64,000 nt of DNA from Helopsaltes ochotensis (lineage: Eukaryota > Chordata > Aves > Passeriformes > Locustellidae). The DNA lies in NCBI GenBank assembly GCA_013400155.1, contig VXBM01000057.1, forward strand, positions 613,500 to 677,499, in the 5' to 3' direction. Both the position numbers and the translations under genes were made by a program. The notes beneath the pieces are model-generated. The model saw only the letters and a program-made list of their open reading frames with translations, ran no database searches and was not told where the DNA came from. Shown here piece after piece: positions 1-11,100 of this stretch. Numbering within the stretch: position 1 is the stretch's first letter; every line of letters begins with the position of its first letter.

Positions 1-3000
1 CTCCACAAAACCTGGGCCCTTGGAGTTCGTTCCTGAATCTGCTAAGCTCTGAAGGAGTTGCCTGATTTTCTAAGCTGATGCACACCCCTTGCTCCAGCTG
101 GGATGAAACCCAGGGTGGGCCACTCTGCTGGAGACACCATAAGGTCAAGGGAGACACTAGGGAAGGAAAGTAAACTAGTAAGATTGATGTCTCCAGAGAA
201 AATTCAACTTTCAGTATTTAGATATCCACTGCTTGAACTGATTCTCAGAGTCCCCTGCCATTGTTTGGGTGGATGTTTGCTGGGAAGTGTTTTCACTGTT
301 CTTGGAGTCTATGGAGGAATGAAAATGGTTCATTCCAACAGATAACAGCTTGGACACAAAAATAACCATTTCTATCTGGCTGTAAATGAGGTACCAAACC
401 TTTCATTAGAACACATATTTTTGATCTGAAATACTAAATCATGCAATCTGTTGAGTATTCAAGGTTTGACAGTTTAAGATACAGAATCAAGGCATTTCTG
501 GAAGCTGGAATTTCCTCTCTATAGACTGTTTTTCTCTTAGAAGTGTATAATCTGTAATTTTTCAGTATGATTTGAAAAATGCAGTACTTCATTTTTTTTC
601 TCTGTTTAATAAAATTAATGTATTTTTGAGTTATGTGATGGTATATTTAATGTTTAGCGATAATGTGATTTCATTTTAACTGCCAGCTATCTGAAAGACG
701 CATCTAAGTGATTTCAAGGGATCCTTTTTAGCTGTTGCAATCTTGAAGGTCAGCTTGTCAGGTAGCAAAAGTTTAATTTCCAGTGTGTTTACATGCACAG
801 AACAAAGGCAACCCCTTTTTTTCTTGTCTTTCCTGTGTGCCAAGGATCAGGAATAGTGTTAGTACTTACAAGATCAGGAATAGTGTTAGATTTCTCAGTT
901 GTCCGGAGTAAAGAAAGGAAATTGCCTCTGTATTTGTTCTTCTTAATAAACTTCTGTTTTCTTGAGTAGAAGTTTAAAAATCCATTGCAAATCAAGAATT
1001 TTCTCACTGTTAAGCAACATATAATTCCAATATAACTCCAGGAAGATTAATGTAAGCCATCAGATTCATTCTCTTGTTCTTTGGATTATCAAATTTAGCT
1101 AAAATCTAATTTCTTAGTCCAATTTTATTTCTACTCCAGGAGTCTGCAAGGTTATATGGATTCAATATTCAATAAGATTGAAGACTTAAACTGAGGATCA
1201 GGAAACATGATCTTAAATCTATTTTAATCTTGTCATGCAATTTTACATTTTAAAATTTTTTGGAAATACTAACTTAATTTTGGTATTCCCAATTGCCTTA
1301 TTTTTTTAAATGTTTTTGGCAAATACATACATGCTGGTTTACTCTGTATGACCATACTCTGTATGACTCTGACCAAGAGGATATACTATACCTGTACCAG
1401 TCTGAGTACAATGGTATAATTTAATGTGCGCCTATTTAAGATCTTAATTTTTGCATTTTATTATACCAAAAAAAAAAAAGGGTTCATTTTTTAATCAGAA
1501 GATTAAGTTGTGTAAAGATCTAATTGGATTGAAATTGGAATTCAATTACAATGCACAAATAACTTTAAATATTTTTGTTTGTTTGTTTGGGGTTTTTGTT
1601 TGTTTGTTTTGTTTTGTTTTTTGTTACCTATCCAGACTGTTGGTAGTAGTTTTATTTAAAGCTTAAGAAAATACTTTTTACAGAAAACTGAGTATTAAAA
1701 ATCCATCTATACTTAATGAATTGAACAGATTGTTTCTGTTTGTTCATGTCTTTCAGTATTTTAAACTAGCTTAATTTACACTCTCACATGTTATTTTTCT
1801 TAATATTTTGTAAAAGAAAAATAAACTTACCTGGTTTTTCAGCTCCCAGTTGATTTTTCAACTTTCAGTGAGCAAGTCTTTGAACTGAACTAGTTGAATA
1901 AACCAAAACATTTCCCTACACTAAGAAAAAAGGCTTCTGTTTTCAAAATAAGATTCCTTACCTTTTAACAAGCCATGAATTTAGAATTTTGGACAGTGGG
2001 TTATGTGGATTTAGTGGTTTGGTTTAAAGTGCCAACTGAGAACCTGTACTACATGCTCTTTCAAAGTTGATTTTTAAACAGGTTATTTAAGAAAAACTCA
2101 AAAGGGAATATGCTTCTGCACTTCAGCTGCTTTGATTTAAATTCCAACAGAAGTTCAAATTACCTATATTTGTAATATTTCCTACATGTCCAGTGACAGC
2201 AGCAGTGGTTGATGAAAGGAGCAGGTAGGTAACTGAGTAGTATACAAATATGTATACATATTATGCTGAAAAAATGTAATCTCCCTCCCACTACTGCTGG
2301 AAGGCAGGTGTTCCTAATTTCATTATATATTTTCTCCCTAGAGGTGAGTGTGCTTTCTTCTAAGCTAATTCTAGGGGTTTGTTTTCTCTTCATTGTGGAG
2401 CATGAGAATACATAAAGGAAGCCCATTACACACTGAAAGTCTTGGTTTGATCAAAAATTAGATTAAAATCAGGGTGAAGGTATCCAGGTACTAAATGGTA
2501 CAAATTCTGACTTGTAAAACCAGCCCTAGACTGACCACTCCAGTGTCTCTTCAGCTATTCCAAAAAAATTAATCTTGTTCATTCAGAGGCCCTGTTCAGG
2601 TTTTCTTAAAATGCAGCCTGCATCATTCTTTGCTTCTTGTCACCTGTCAGGCCATTCTCTTGCATTGTGAATACTAGCTGAATTTAGTTTTATTTTCTCT
2701 CTCTTTGTAAATCTCTACTGCTAAACAGTTGACAGCAGGACCCAGCCATCAGTACAAGAAGAGTAATCCCAGGAGATGAATGGCTGTCTCTCTGTTTCAC
2801 ACTGAAATGTCTGTACTCCTGTACACGAGGTACCTGCATTGTACTTTGAACCCCTCTTCCTTCCTTCTGGGTTCCACTTTTGTCCAGGGAGCCTTCCTGC
2901 TTTCAGGCTGAGTACCCCCGGTGAGTATGTGATACTGGTTTCTTTTTTTTCTCCCCCACAGTTCCCTTTGAAATTCTCTCATTTAATGCTTGGGGCTGTT

Positions 3001-3129
3001 TTCAGTCAGATGTTCAGTCAGCAAAATTTACGACTACATATTGCTTTCCCTTAAGTTTTTCCTGTAGGTGCGTTTAAAGTGTGGTTTGGAGGAAATCAGG
3101 ATGGTAACTCTTTCTCTTTTCATGATGAA
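1..3129. other. AT-rich non-coding stretch, no gene recognised
   Basis: Nothing here looks like a gene. Several T- and A-rich runs occur, including an A12 run near 1470 and a GTTT-type simple repeat at about 1573-1624. An 18-base motif at 845-862 is repeated at 872-889. ORFs are at most 88 codons, lack convincing splice contexts and look random. No clear transposon end is visible, although old diverged repeats could be missed by eye. Confidence 0.6.
1573..1624. repeat. (GTTT)n / T-rich simple repeat
   Basis: Repeated GTTT units are interrupted by a GGGG and then grade into GTTTT units. The phenylalanine-rich ORF that crosses it is a by-product of the repeat. Confidence 0.8.
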
Positions 3130-3856
3130 NNNNNNNNNNNNNNNNNNNNNNNNNNNNNNNNNNNNNNNNNNNNNNNNNNNNNNNNNNNNNNNNNNNNNNN
3201 NNNNNNNNNNNNNNNNNNNNNNNNNNNNNNNNNNNNNNNNNNNNNNNNNNNNNNNNNNNNNNNNNNNNNNNNNNNNNNNNNNNNNNNNNNNNNNNNNNNN
3301 NNNNNNNNNNNNNNNNNNNNNNNNNNNNNNNNNNNNNNNNNNNNNNNNNNNNNNNNNNNNNNNNNNNNNNNNNNNNNNNNNNNNNNNNNNNNNNNNNNNN
3401 NNNNNNNNNNNNNNNNNNNNNNNNNNNNNNNNNNNNNNNNNNNNNNNNNNNNNNNNNNNNNNNNNNNNNNNNNNNNNNNNNNNNNNNNNNNNNNNNNNNN
3501 NNNNNNNNNNNNNNNNNNNNNNNNNNNNNNNNNNNNNNNNNNNNNNNNNNNNNNNNNNNNNNNNNNNNNNNNNNNNNNNNNNNNNNNNNNNNNNNNNNNN
3601 NNNNNNNNNNNNNNNNNNNNNNNNNNNNNNNNNNNNNNNNNNNNNNNNNNNNNNNNNNNNNNNNNNNNNNNNNNNNNNNNNNNNNNNNNNNNNNNNNNNN
3701 NNNNNNNNNNNNNNNNNNNNNNNNNNNNNNNNNNNNNNNNNNNNNNNNNNNNNNNNNNNNNNNNNNNNNNNNNNNNNNNNNNNNNNNNNNNNNNNNNNNN
3801 NNNNNNNNNNNNNNNNNNNNNNNNNNNNNNNNNNNNNNNNNNNNNNNNNNNNNNNN
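3130..3856. other. Assembly gap (727 N)
   Basis: An unbroken run of N. The right-hand flank is GC- and CpG-rich while the left flank is ordinary, which fits a GC-rich segment that failed to sequence. Long ORFs crossing the gap are artefacts of translating N. Confidence 0.99.
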
Positions 3857-4070
3857 CCGGGCTGCTCGCCCTCCCTGCTCTGCTCCCCGCAGAGCCCGGG
3901 GTAAGGGAATGCTGCGAGCTCCGGCTGTAGCCCTGCACTTGTACTGGGTGACTTACCCGGCGGCTGGGCAGAGGGAAGCCCAATAGGCTAGCGTGTCTTC
4001 GCCGGGAAGCTTGTCACATCGCCCACACAGTAGTCGGATGTTACCTTCGGCCACCACAATCTCTCAGGGT
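3857..4070. promoter_or_regulatory. CpG-dense gap flank, probable edge of a CpG island
   Basis: About 14 CpG dinucleotides fall in the first 200 bases after the gap, whereas most of this window has roughly one per 100 bases or fewer. A minus-strand CCAAT-type box (ATTGG) lies near 3981-3986. A full-consensus splice donor on the minus strand (exon ...CCGG then GTAAGT, at 3956-3951) lies just downstream of it. A second donor-like GGG/GTAAGG occurs on the plus strand at 3901. Together these suggest a promoter with a first exon running leftwards into the gap, or a bidirectional promoter. No coding sequence can be read. A GC-rich unmethylated non-promoter element is the alternative. Confidence 0.45.
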
Positions 4071-6344
4071 ACCAACCACCTCCTGCCAATCTCTTTTGCA
4101 TCGTGTTTCGATGCCACATTTAAAAATTACTCAGAAATCTGGAAGTGCTATTCAAAGTAACGTCTTTAAACAATCTTCCTTTTCATCTGAGATTGGCAGA
4201 CACTTAGTGAAGATCAGTCCAGGATCCCAAGGGAGTGAAAAAACTCTGCAACTGTTTCATGTTGATTATGGCACAGACTCATATGTGATATGGGTTTGGC
4301 CCACGTTGCTCCTGTAGCTCTATAGAAAGACAGTTGGGAGAGCCTGATTCCGCACTATGTCTGAATGTAATAGAGTATATGAATGTTGGCTACTTTGAGG
4401 ACCAGTCCACACTGAAAGGTACAGTATACATCTTTGAAAATCACTGTCTTATGCCACTGTTTTGCTAAACAGAGATGTAGGGAAGCTTTAGTGTGCCCGT
4501 CACGAGGCTCAGTCACGAGGCAGGAGGAGGTGTTGATGGATGGTCATGTAAGACAAGGTGGCAAGGGAATCCTTGATTACAGTTTGGTCCTGTGTATAAC
4601 TGAGGTAGGGAACTGATCAGGCCTTTGCACCTGAAGGAGGTTGAGTAGAAGACAAGCTAACATAAAATGTATTGATAAAAGGTCTTTCTATTGCATAAAA
4701 AAATGTTGGTGCTCAGGCTCCAAAAGTCACAAGTCCACAAGCTCTGTCTCCAGTGACATTGCCCAGATGGTGCTGCTCTGAACATCAACGTTCCTGCTGG
4801 TGCTGGTGAAAGGGCTGAGCTCAGATCTAGCTTTAGCCCAGTGTATACTTTGGCTTCTCAGACCTAGGTTTCTCTGTAGATCATGAGGGAATGTGGGAGC
4901 ATCTAGGAACAAACACATGCATGGGCACTAGTGGAGGGTTTAAAAAAGTAGATGGCATATTAGTGAGAAAGCAGCTTAGCAGTTGTGATGTTGAAGAGCA
5001 TGTACTTGTACTTGATTGTGTAGAGATTCATCACTCAAGCAAGGTTGTGAGTGGCTTCCTGTAACTTGTGCCATGCCTTCTATCTGTCTTGCTTTCTGCC
5101 TCAATGGAAGGTTTTGTTCTCCAACCCTTGCTATATAGCCATGTAGTAACAGATGGTCATGGAAATGCTGAGTATTCAGATGCCGCAGAGTAGTAGAATG
5201 CCTTCATCTCTTGATGTAAACATCAAAAGCTGCAGAGACTACAGCAGGGAGGAGTGGGAAGGGCAGTCTGGGGCTTCAAGCTTTCTTCAGGAGCTACCTG
5301 ATGACTCCAGTCTATATAATTTTGAGTCTCCCCAGGAAACTGAGAAACATGCTGAGATATTGAAGTCCAGAGTATAGATTTCTATTCAGGGGATAAATCT
5401 TGCTGGAAACTCTTCTGCTGTTTGGTGCATGAACCCTGATATCCTGCAATCCTGTAGTATTTTTCTCAGAGCACCCCAAAGTACTTAGCTATGTTTTTAA
5501 ATGTCCCACTCTCCTACAAGTTGGTTGAGAATTTAAAGTCCTGACTGACTGATAGGGGCCCCAAGGCATAGAACTAGGTTACATGATTGTTGCAAGGTCA
5601 TACTAGTTTATTAGCTCCCATTTGCTGGTTTAAAACTTTAAAGGTTTTACAGAGCTTCAGAGCTTAAATCCCTTTTCAGTTCTCTGGCTCTGTGATTTTT
5701 GCCTTTATTTTTTTTAATGTAAACCTGTTAAATCTCCTATGGGCAACCTTTTCTGTTCGTAGAAGATCACATAATCTAACTCATAGTGGGAGGAGGCTTC
5801 CAAAGCTGTACATGCTAGACAAAAATCCTGCTGAGTTTTGTGTATTTATTTAACCTCTGCATAATCTGACATATGCAAAAATTACTTTTGTCCTGTGTCT
5901 GAAAAGAACAGCATGCTTGTGAACCATGTGAGGATCCATTGGCCCTTCTGGTCCATTAGTTACCACAAGTGAATGTTAGACAACTTTCAAAATGGGAAAA
6001 TCCTTTAAAATAAGCAAGTTATGGGTCTTAGGAAATCTCTGAATTACTGATACTAGCTTTTGCTCCATTTGGATATTTCTTTACTGTTTCAAGGACTGTA
6101 AGATCACCTGGAGAAGATTCACCCTGGATATGGAATGGAAGACAGCTAGGGAGGTTGCAATTTCCTGTTAGTACTGTTTTGTGGTGCCTTTGGGAAGAAC
6201 AATATCACCACATATCTCTTCTCTTGCACTTCTCCATTCCCAACCATGCTGTGACTGCATCCTGCCTTGCCTTTGTATGCCAGAAGTCAAAAAAGAACAA
6301 GGGAGTAATGGGAAATCTGATATGGAAGTCAGTTGCTAAAGAAT
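4071..6344. other. Non-coding stretch, no gene recognised
   Basis: CpG density falls back to background after about 4070. ORFs at 4096-4317, 4434-4616 and 5153-5377 (+) have no recognisable domain, and no splice sites I would trust flank them. No repeat family is identified. Confidence 0.55.
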
Positions 6345-6349
6345 AGGGA

Positions 6350-6860
6350 TATAATTAATGCCAGTCGACATAGTTTTATGGAAACTAGGTCTTGTCAAAC
6401 AAACTTGATCTCAATAATGTAATCTCAAAGAATGGATTGTTAAAGGCAATTGTATAGATGTGAGGTACTTATACTTTCATAAAGCATTTGACTTAGTACT
6501 GCGTGATAGTCTGGCTAAAATTTCAGTATTACATGATATCAGTAAAGTGCCTGTTAAATGGATTAGGAACTGGTTAGTGAAGAGAGCTCAAAGACATCAT
6601 TTGTGGGAAGTATCACTGAATGAGAGAGTGTCCAGGGGATTTGGCAAGAACTGATATCAAGTTCAGTGCTATTCAACAGGTTTGTCCATGATTTGGAAGT
6701 AACTATCAACCATAGCTCAGTGGTAAGTTTTGCAATGTCACAAGACAGGGTGATAAATAATGAGAAAAACTATAATATAAAGTGATTAGCATCACAAGGA
6801 AAGTTAATTTCACCAAAATGTGTATTAGCAGTCATGTTCAAAGTAATACACTTGAGAGCA
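6350..6860 (+). mobile_element. Ancient CR1-clade LINE remnant (reverse transcriptase region)
   Basis: This is a decayed copy of the reverse-transcriptase part of a CR1-type non-LTR retrotransposon. In 6460-6654 (+) the translation contains YFHKAFDLV, then KWIRNWL and an RAQR block. These match the conserved order in CR1 ORF2 (YLDFxKAFDxV, RWIxNWLxxRxQxV). After a frameshift near 6650, a second piece reads LFNRFVHDLE, followed by an eroded catalytic motif where FADD is expected but FAMSQD is found. Upstream DNA at 6357-6420 matches the region encoding the conserved SCQTNLI block. Stops and frameshifts show it is dead. The high divergence implies an old insertion, older than the other CR1 copies in the window. 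Confidence 0.75.
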
Positions 6861-7598
6861 AGTACTGTATCTTTCAGTCCTCCATTCTGTAGCTTTACAT
6901 TTAAGAAAAAGCTATTGCATTCCTTAGAGTTGACCACAGGAGCAGAAAGGGGGAGTGCTCTGTAACCTACATATATGACACTGACAGACTGCTAGCAGAA
7001 TGTCACATATACCTCTAGTTTATAGTTTTTAAAGGAAGTTAGAAAAACTAAAGAGATCAAAGGAGAGGAACTAAGATGACTTGGAATGAGAGCTCAGTTG
7101 ATTTAAAAAACATTGAGAATGGTAGTGCAGAAATACCTTAATGGAGGAAAAATGTCAGGTGCACTTTTACCCCCCATGATCAGAGGACCCTTTCAGGATA
7201 ACAGGAACCAGCATCTGGAACCTACAATAGTTTCTGTTAAAACTGCTAGAGAAATTTATATTAAAATAAGGTACATTTCTTTCAATAGAAGAATGAACAA
7301 ATAGTGGAAGAACTTAAAAGGATGCATCTCTCCAGTGCCTTAACAAAAGAGTAATTTTAACTCATTATCATTCAGATCAAAGTGTAATTCTGTGGTTTGA
7401 AATATAAAGGAAGGTATCCACATGGTCTTCCTTAAGTATGATTCCATGAAGTGAACACAGTGCTAAAGTTTCCTGTTGGCTAAGCATCATCTTTGTCTTT
7501 GCATTGGATGAGGTCATAGGCAGCCCTGCAGTGTTCCACTGTGCCAATACTCAAAAAGAACAAACCACATGACCAGGTGATGTATTATGTATACATAT

Positions 7599-7612
7599 AC
7601 ACACACACACAC
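7599..7612. repeat. (AC)7 microsatellite
   Basis: Seven AC units, preceded by an imperfect TATACATATAC segment. Confidence 0.85.
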
Positions 7613-8079
7613 TGTATCTGTATATAACTTGCAAAAACTCATTGTTCTTCTCTCTTGTGCTCCCAAGCCATGAGTGCGTTCCTAGCCATGAGAAAAAGCC
7701 TTCTGTTGCTAACAGCTTAAGCTATATTTCCAACCTGCTGCCTTCAGTCATCTGGCTTCAGGCAGGCTGCTGTCTTCCAATATTTTTTTCTGGCCCCTTC
7801 AGCTACACCTAGAGCTCCTGATTGTTCTGAAGACTTTATTTGGTCCATGCTGCTCTATTTCCCTCTTCCTCAACCTAGAGTTTAGATAGGTTATTTCTGG
7901 CCTTCTCTACTGGTAGGAGTCAATGTGGGGAGCTGTGGAAAATTAAAAGGGTGCTAAGGAAGTCTCAGTAAGTCAAAGTAAGAAAATGGTCTGCTGTATC
8001 CCCTTTCTTTGCACCTATAAGTCTGCAGATCCAGCAGAGGGTAATATTGGAAATACTCAGAGGCCTTGGACAAAAATTA

Positions 8080-8117
8080 ATATCTTCCTGTGCCTGGGAA
8101 CAGGCACAGGAAGATAT
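8080..8117. repeat. Perfect inverted repeat, 17-bp arms, 4-nt loop
   Basis: The arm ATATCTTCCTGTGCCTG (8080-8096) is followed by loop GGAA and the exact reverse complement at 8101-8117. The pairing stops at both ends. It is too short for a typical pre-miRNA stem, and no family is recognised. Confidence 0.9.
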
Positions 8118-11100
8118 GAGACAGAGGAAACAGAAAGAACAGTATGAGGAGGCTGATAGGAGGTCTTTCTAATAATATTTTATTAGAAGATTTCAGGAGA
8201 ATAAGAAAAATTGTTCGCAAAAGCTGCAGTTTTGAAAACCCAGAGGCGTATGTGTCCGTCTCATGAAAGAACTGCAACACCATCCTGCTTCTTTCTCATA
8301 ATGGACATGGGCATATGTCCTCTCCTACTGTTTTGTGCTTCCTGTGGAGCTGGGTTCGCTGAGCTCAGGTAACAGCCGATCCTATTGTAAAAGGATGCTG
8401 CATTCCTGGCAGCACCTCTGCATTCCCACAGTGGTTGTGGCCAGGGTCAGTGACCCTTGCAACAGCTGTGTGCCCTTTACCCTTGCCTTCATTCTCTGTA
8501 ATGGCACTACCACTGATTTAATAGCATTAATGTTTAAGCCTTTCTCAGATCATTCAACTTCCATTGGCCCTCTTCTTTTATCTTAATTTGGCTGGAAGAA
8601 ATGGCAGCTTCTCTTGTTGTTTGCTAACGAACCTGCCTAGAGCAACTTTGCAGATGGCAAGGAAAGTGATGTGTCTGTGGCACAGAGCAAAGCCTCCCAG
8701 TGTCTCTGTGGACTACGACTTTTTCTCAGGTATGTTTCATGTTCTCAAATCCAATGACTTATTTTGTGAGTCATATTTTTTTCTGTTCTGTGTGTGATTA
8801 AATCAGCACTCTGTAAAGCTTTGTCAGAGGGGAAAAAAACTATCTGGCTTGTACGATAGACAGTATCAAGCTGGTCAGGATTTTTATGTGGGATACTGCA
8901 AATATTTACTGCAGCATATCTGTGCTGGACTTTTCCACAGGCTAGTGCAGCTGTAGGACTGTAGCAGCTGTAGGACTGAGCCCTTGCCAAAGAAGCACTT
9001 ATTAATTCACACAGAATGAAAAAGTTCCAACAGAAGAGACTATTCCCAGAAGGAGAAATTACACGATTCAATGTATTTAGCTCTGCTGGAGAGGAGCTAA
9101 GGTCAAGTTTCAGACCCAGAAAAGTAGCCCAGGAACTCAAGCCCAAATCCCTTATACCCGATGTAGGTCTCCTTTTATATGCAGGCTTCTGTGCTGCCCA
9201 GTGGAAATTTAGGGAGCCTTCTTGAGCAAATGTTTCCTCAAGACAGTGAATTCCTGCAAAACATGTAGATTCAACAAACTTTGTATCTCCCAACAAAGCT
9301 GGTTATGCCAAAGACACAAGGAAAACAACTCCACAGTCCATAAGCAGTTCTGTGGATGAGATGCTGATAAGTAGGTAGAGACGGAGATGTTAAGGGAGAT
9401 AATTAGATAACATGGGCAGACTTGTGGCAACTGCTTTAGCCCATGTCTCTCTTTTGAGTTCTTGCAACTGTCTTTTGTGTTTGTGCAGCAGCATGTGGCA
9501 AATGAACAAAATTTTTTTGGAATCATAGGGAATATTGGGAGGTTTAAATCGTTCTCTGTTGAATGCAAAATACCGTACTCCCTTTCCTTTGCCTATTTCC
9601 TTTCTGTGTACAGGAGGAATGGAGCTGTGTTTTGATGCATGGTGCTTTTGTGTGCAGACATGAACTTTGGGATTTTAGCCTGTATGGAAACAAATCCTAC
9701 CATTACATTTGCTCTACTTTTCCTGTTTTCAGTGCTGTTGTTTTGGAGCAGTTTATTTCAGATTCATAGCTGCTTCTCCTTTGTGTCCACTTAGACTGGG
9801 GCTACTAATCAGTGCTATCAAAAGACATCTGAGTTGATCTTTAATTCACCACCTTACTCTTCCTAGAATTACTGTTGTGCTTGCTTATAACTGGAAGGAT
9901 GTGCTCTCTCCAGACCCTTGGTATTGCATCATGTAAGTGCAAGGTCACTTCTACAGCACTGGTTTCCATCCAGCCCCACTACAGCTTGTAAAGCATTCCC
10001 TGATAACTGCTTGGCCTTTGGAGTGAGATAGGCTCAGTCTATTGCCAGTGGACATCTGGATCAGAGTCATGGCTGGCATTGACCAGCCCCCTTGACAGTA
10101 GTATTGGCAAAGAAGTCAGGAGTTGAACAGACCATTAGATAATTAGAATCTACTGCAATGACTTGCAGTCAAAGATCCTAAAGAAATGGATGCGGAGGGT
10201 CCTCTTGTACTCATAGAAGTAATAAGTCCAAAGGAGTAAAACTGGCTCTGAAACGGTTTTGTTTTCTCTGACAAAAACCCCTGTGTGTATGAGCTTTTGC
10301 TGAGTTTCCTGACCAACCACTGTCTCTCCTAGGGGGACTTGCAAAGCCAGGAGATTTATAGAAGACAGGCCTGGATCTTTCTGTGGCTTATTCACCATCC
10401 ATATAATGGTTAAATGTTTCAATTAGATTTTCTATTGCTTGTTGAGGAATCAGAGAGAGTATAGTTCTAAAGTGTAAGCTGAACTTTAAGATCTCTTTCT
10501 CTGTTCTCCAGGTTGAGCACAAAAGAGTGGAGGGTTTTGTAAATTTGAAAATCTGATATTGAAGTTCTTGCTCTTCTAAGGAAACAAAGGGGATGGCATA
10601 GCATCTGTATTCAACCTATTTTCATTTTGCCAGAAATCTCAACATTTCCATTTCCCCTCTCCTCTCTTGCTCTCCTGTGAAAGTGAACAAGATTCATAGC
10701 TGGCCCTACACACTTAGAGAAGTTTGAAACCAACACTGTAAATAGAAGCTGGATTTTCTTTAAATATTTCTTCTTAACAAAGATATTCCTAAATCAGAGA
10801 TGTTTGTGTCTATTGTTGGCAGGTCCTCTGATAAAGTGTGATGAAATATAAAGTCACTGGTCAGAAACAGCCTATCTGTATGGCCTTTAATGAGGCTTTG
10901 GTGTGGAGAATTTTAAGCCTTTATCTTCAAAATCAGAGCATTTGCCTGTGCTATGTTAGCAGCATTTCATAGACCAGAAACTAAGCACCTTCTTACTATT
11001 TGGTAACATGCAGAAACCCTAATCCAGAGGGAAACCTGACTAACAGGCCCAAAATGTTATTTGGAATCAAAGGTCAGGACACTCGTGTTAATTCTGGTGT

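Noticed and set aside
3893..3900. Eight-base plus-strand microexon after the gap
   Set aside because: Acceptor- and donor-like words are present, but an 8-base exon in GC-rich sequence is more likely coincidence.
3068..3983. Three 278-287 codon ORFs
   Set aside because: They are almost entirely translated N from the assembly gap.
8080..8117. microRNA precursor
   Set aside because: The stem is only 17 bp with a 4-nt loop and pairing does not extend, so it is too short for a canonical pre-miRNA.
8745..9296. Longest ORF in the window (183 codons, minus strand)
   Set aside because: No domain, hydrophobic pattern or splice/promoter context. Within the length expected by chance for two strands of 64 kb, and it contains an internal tandem duplication.
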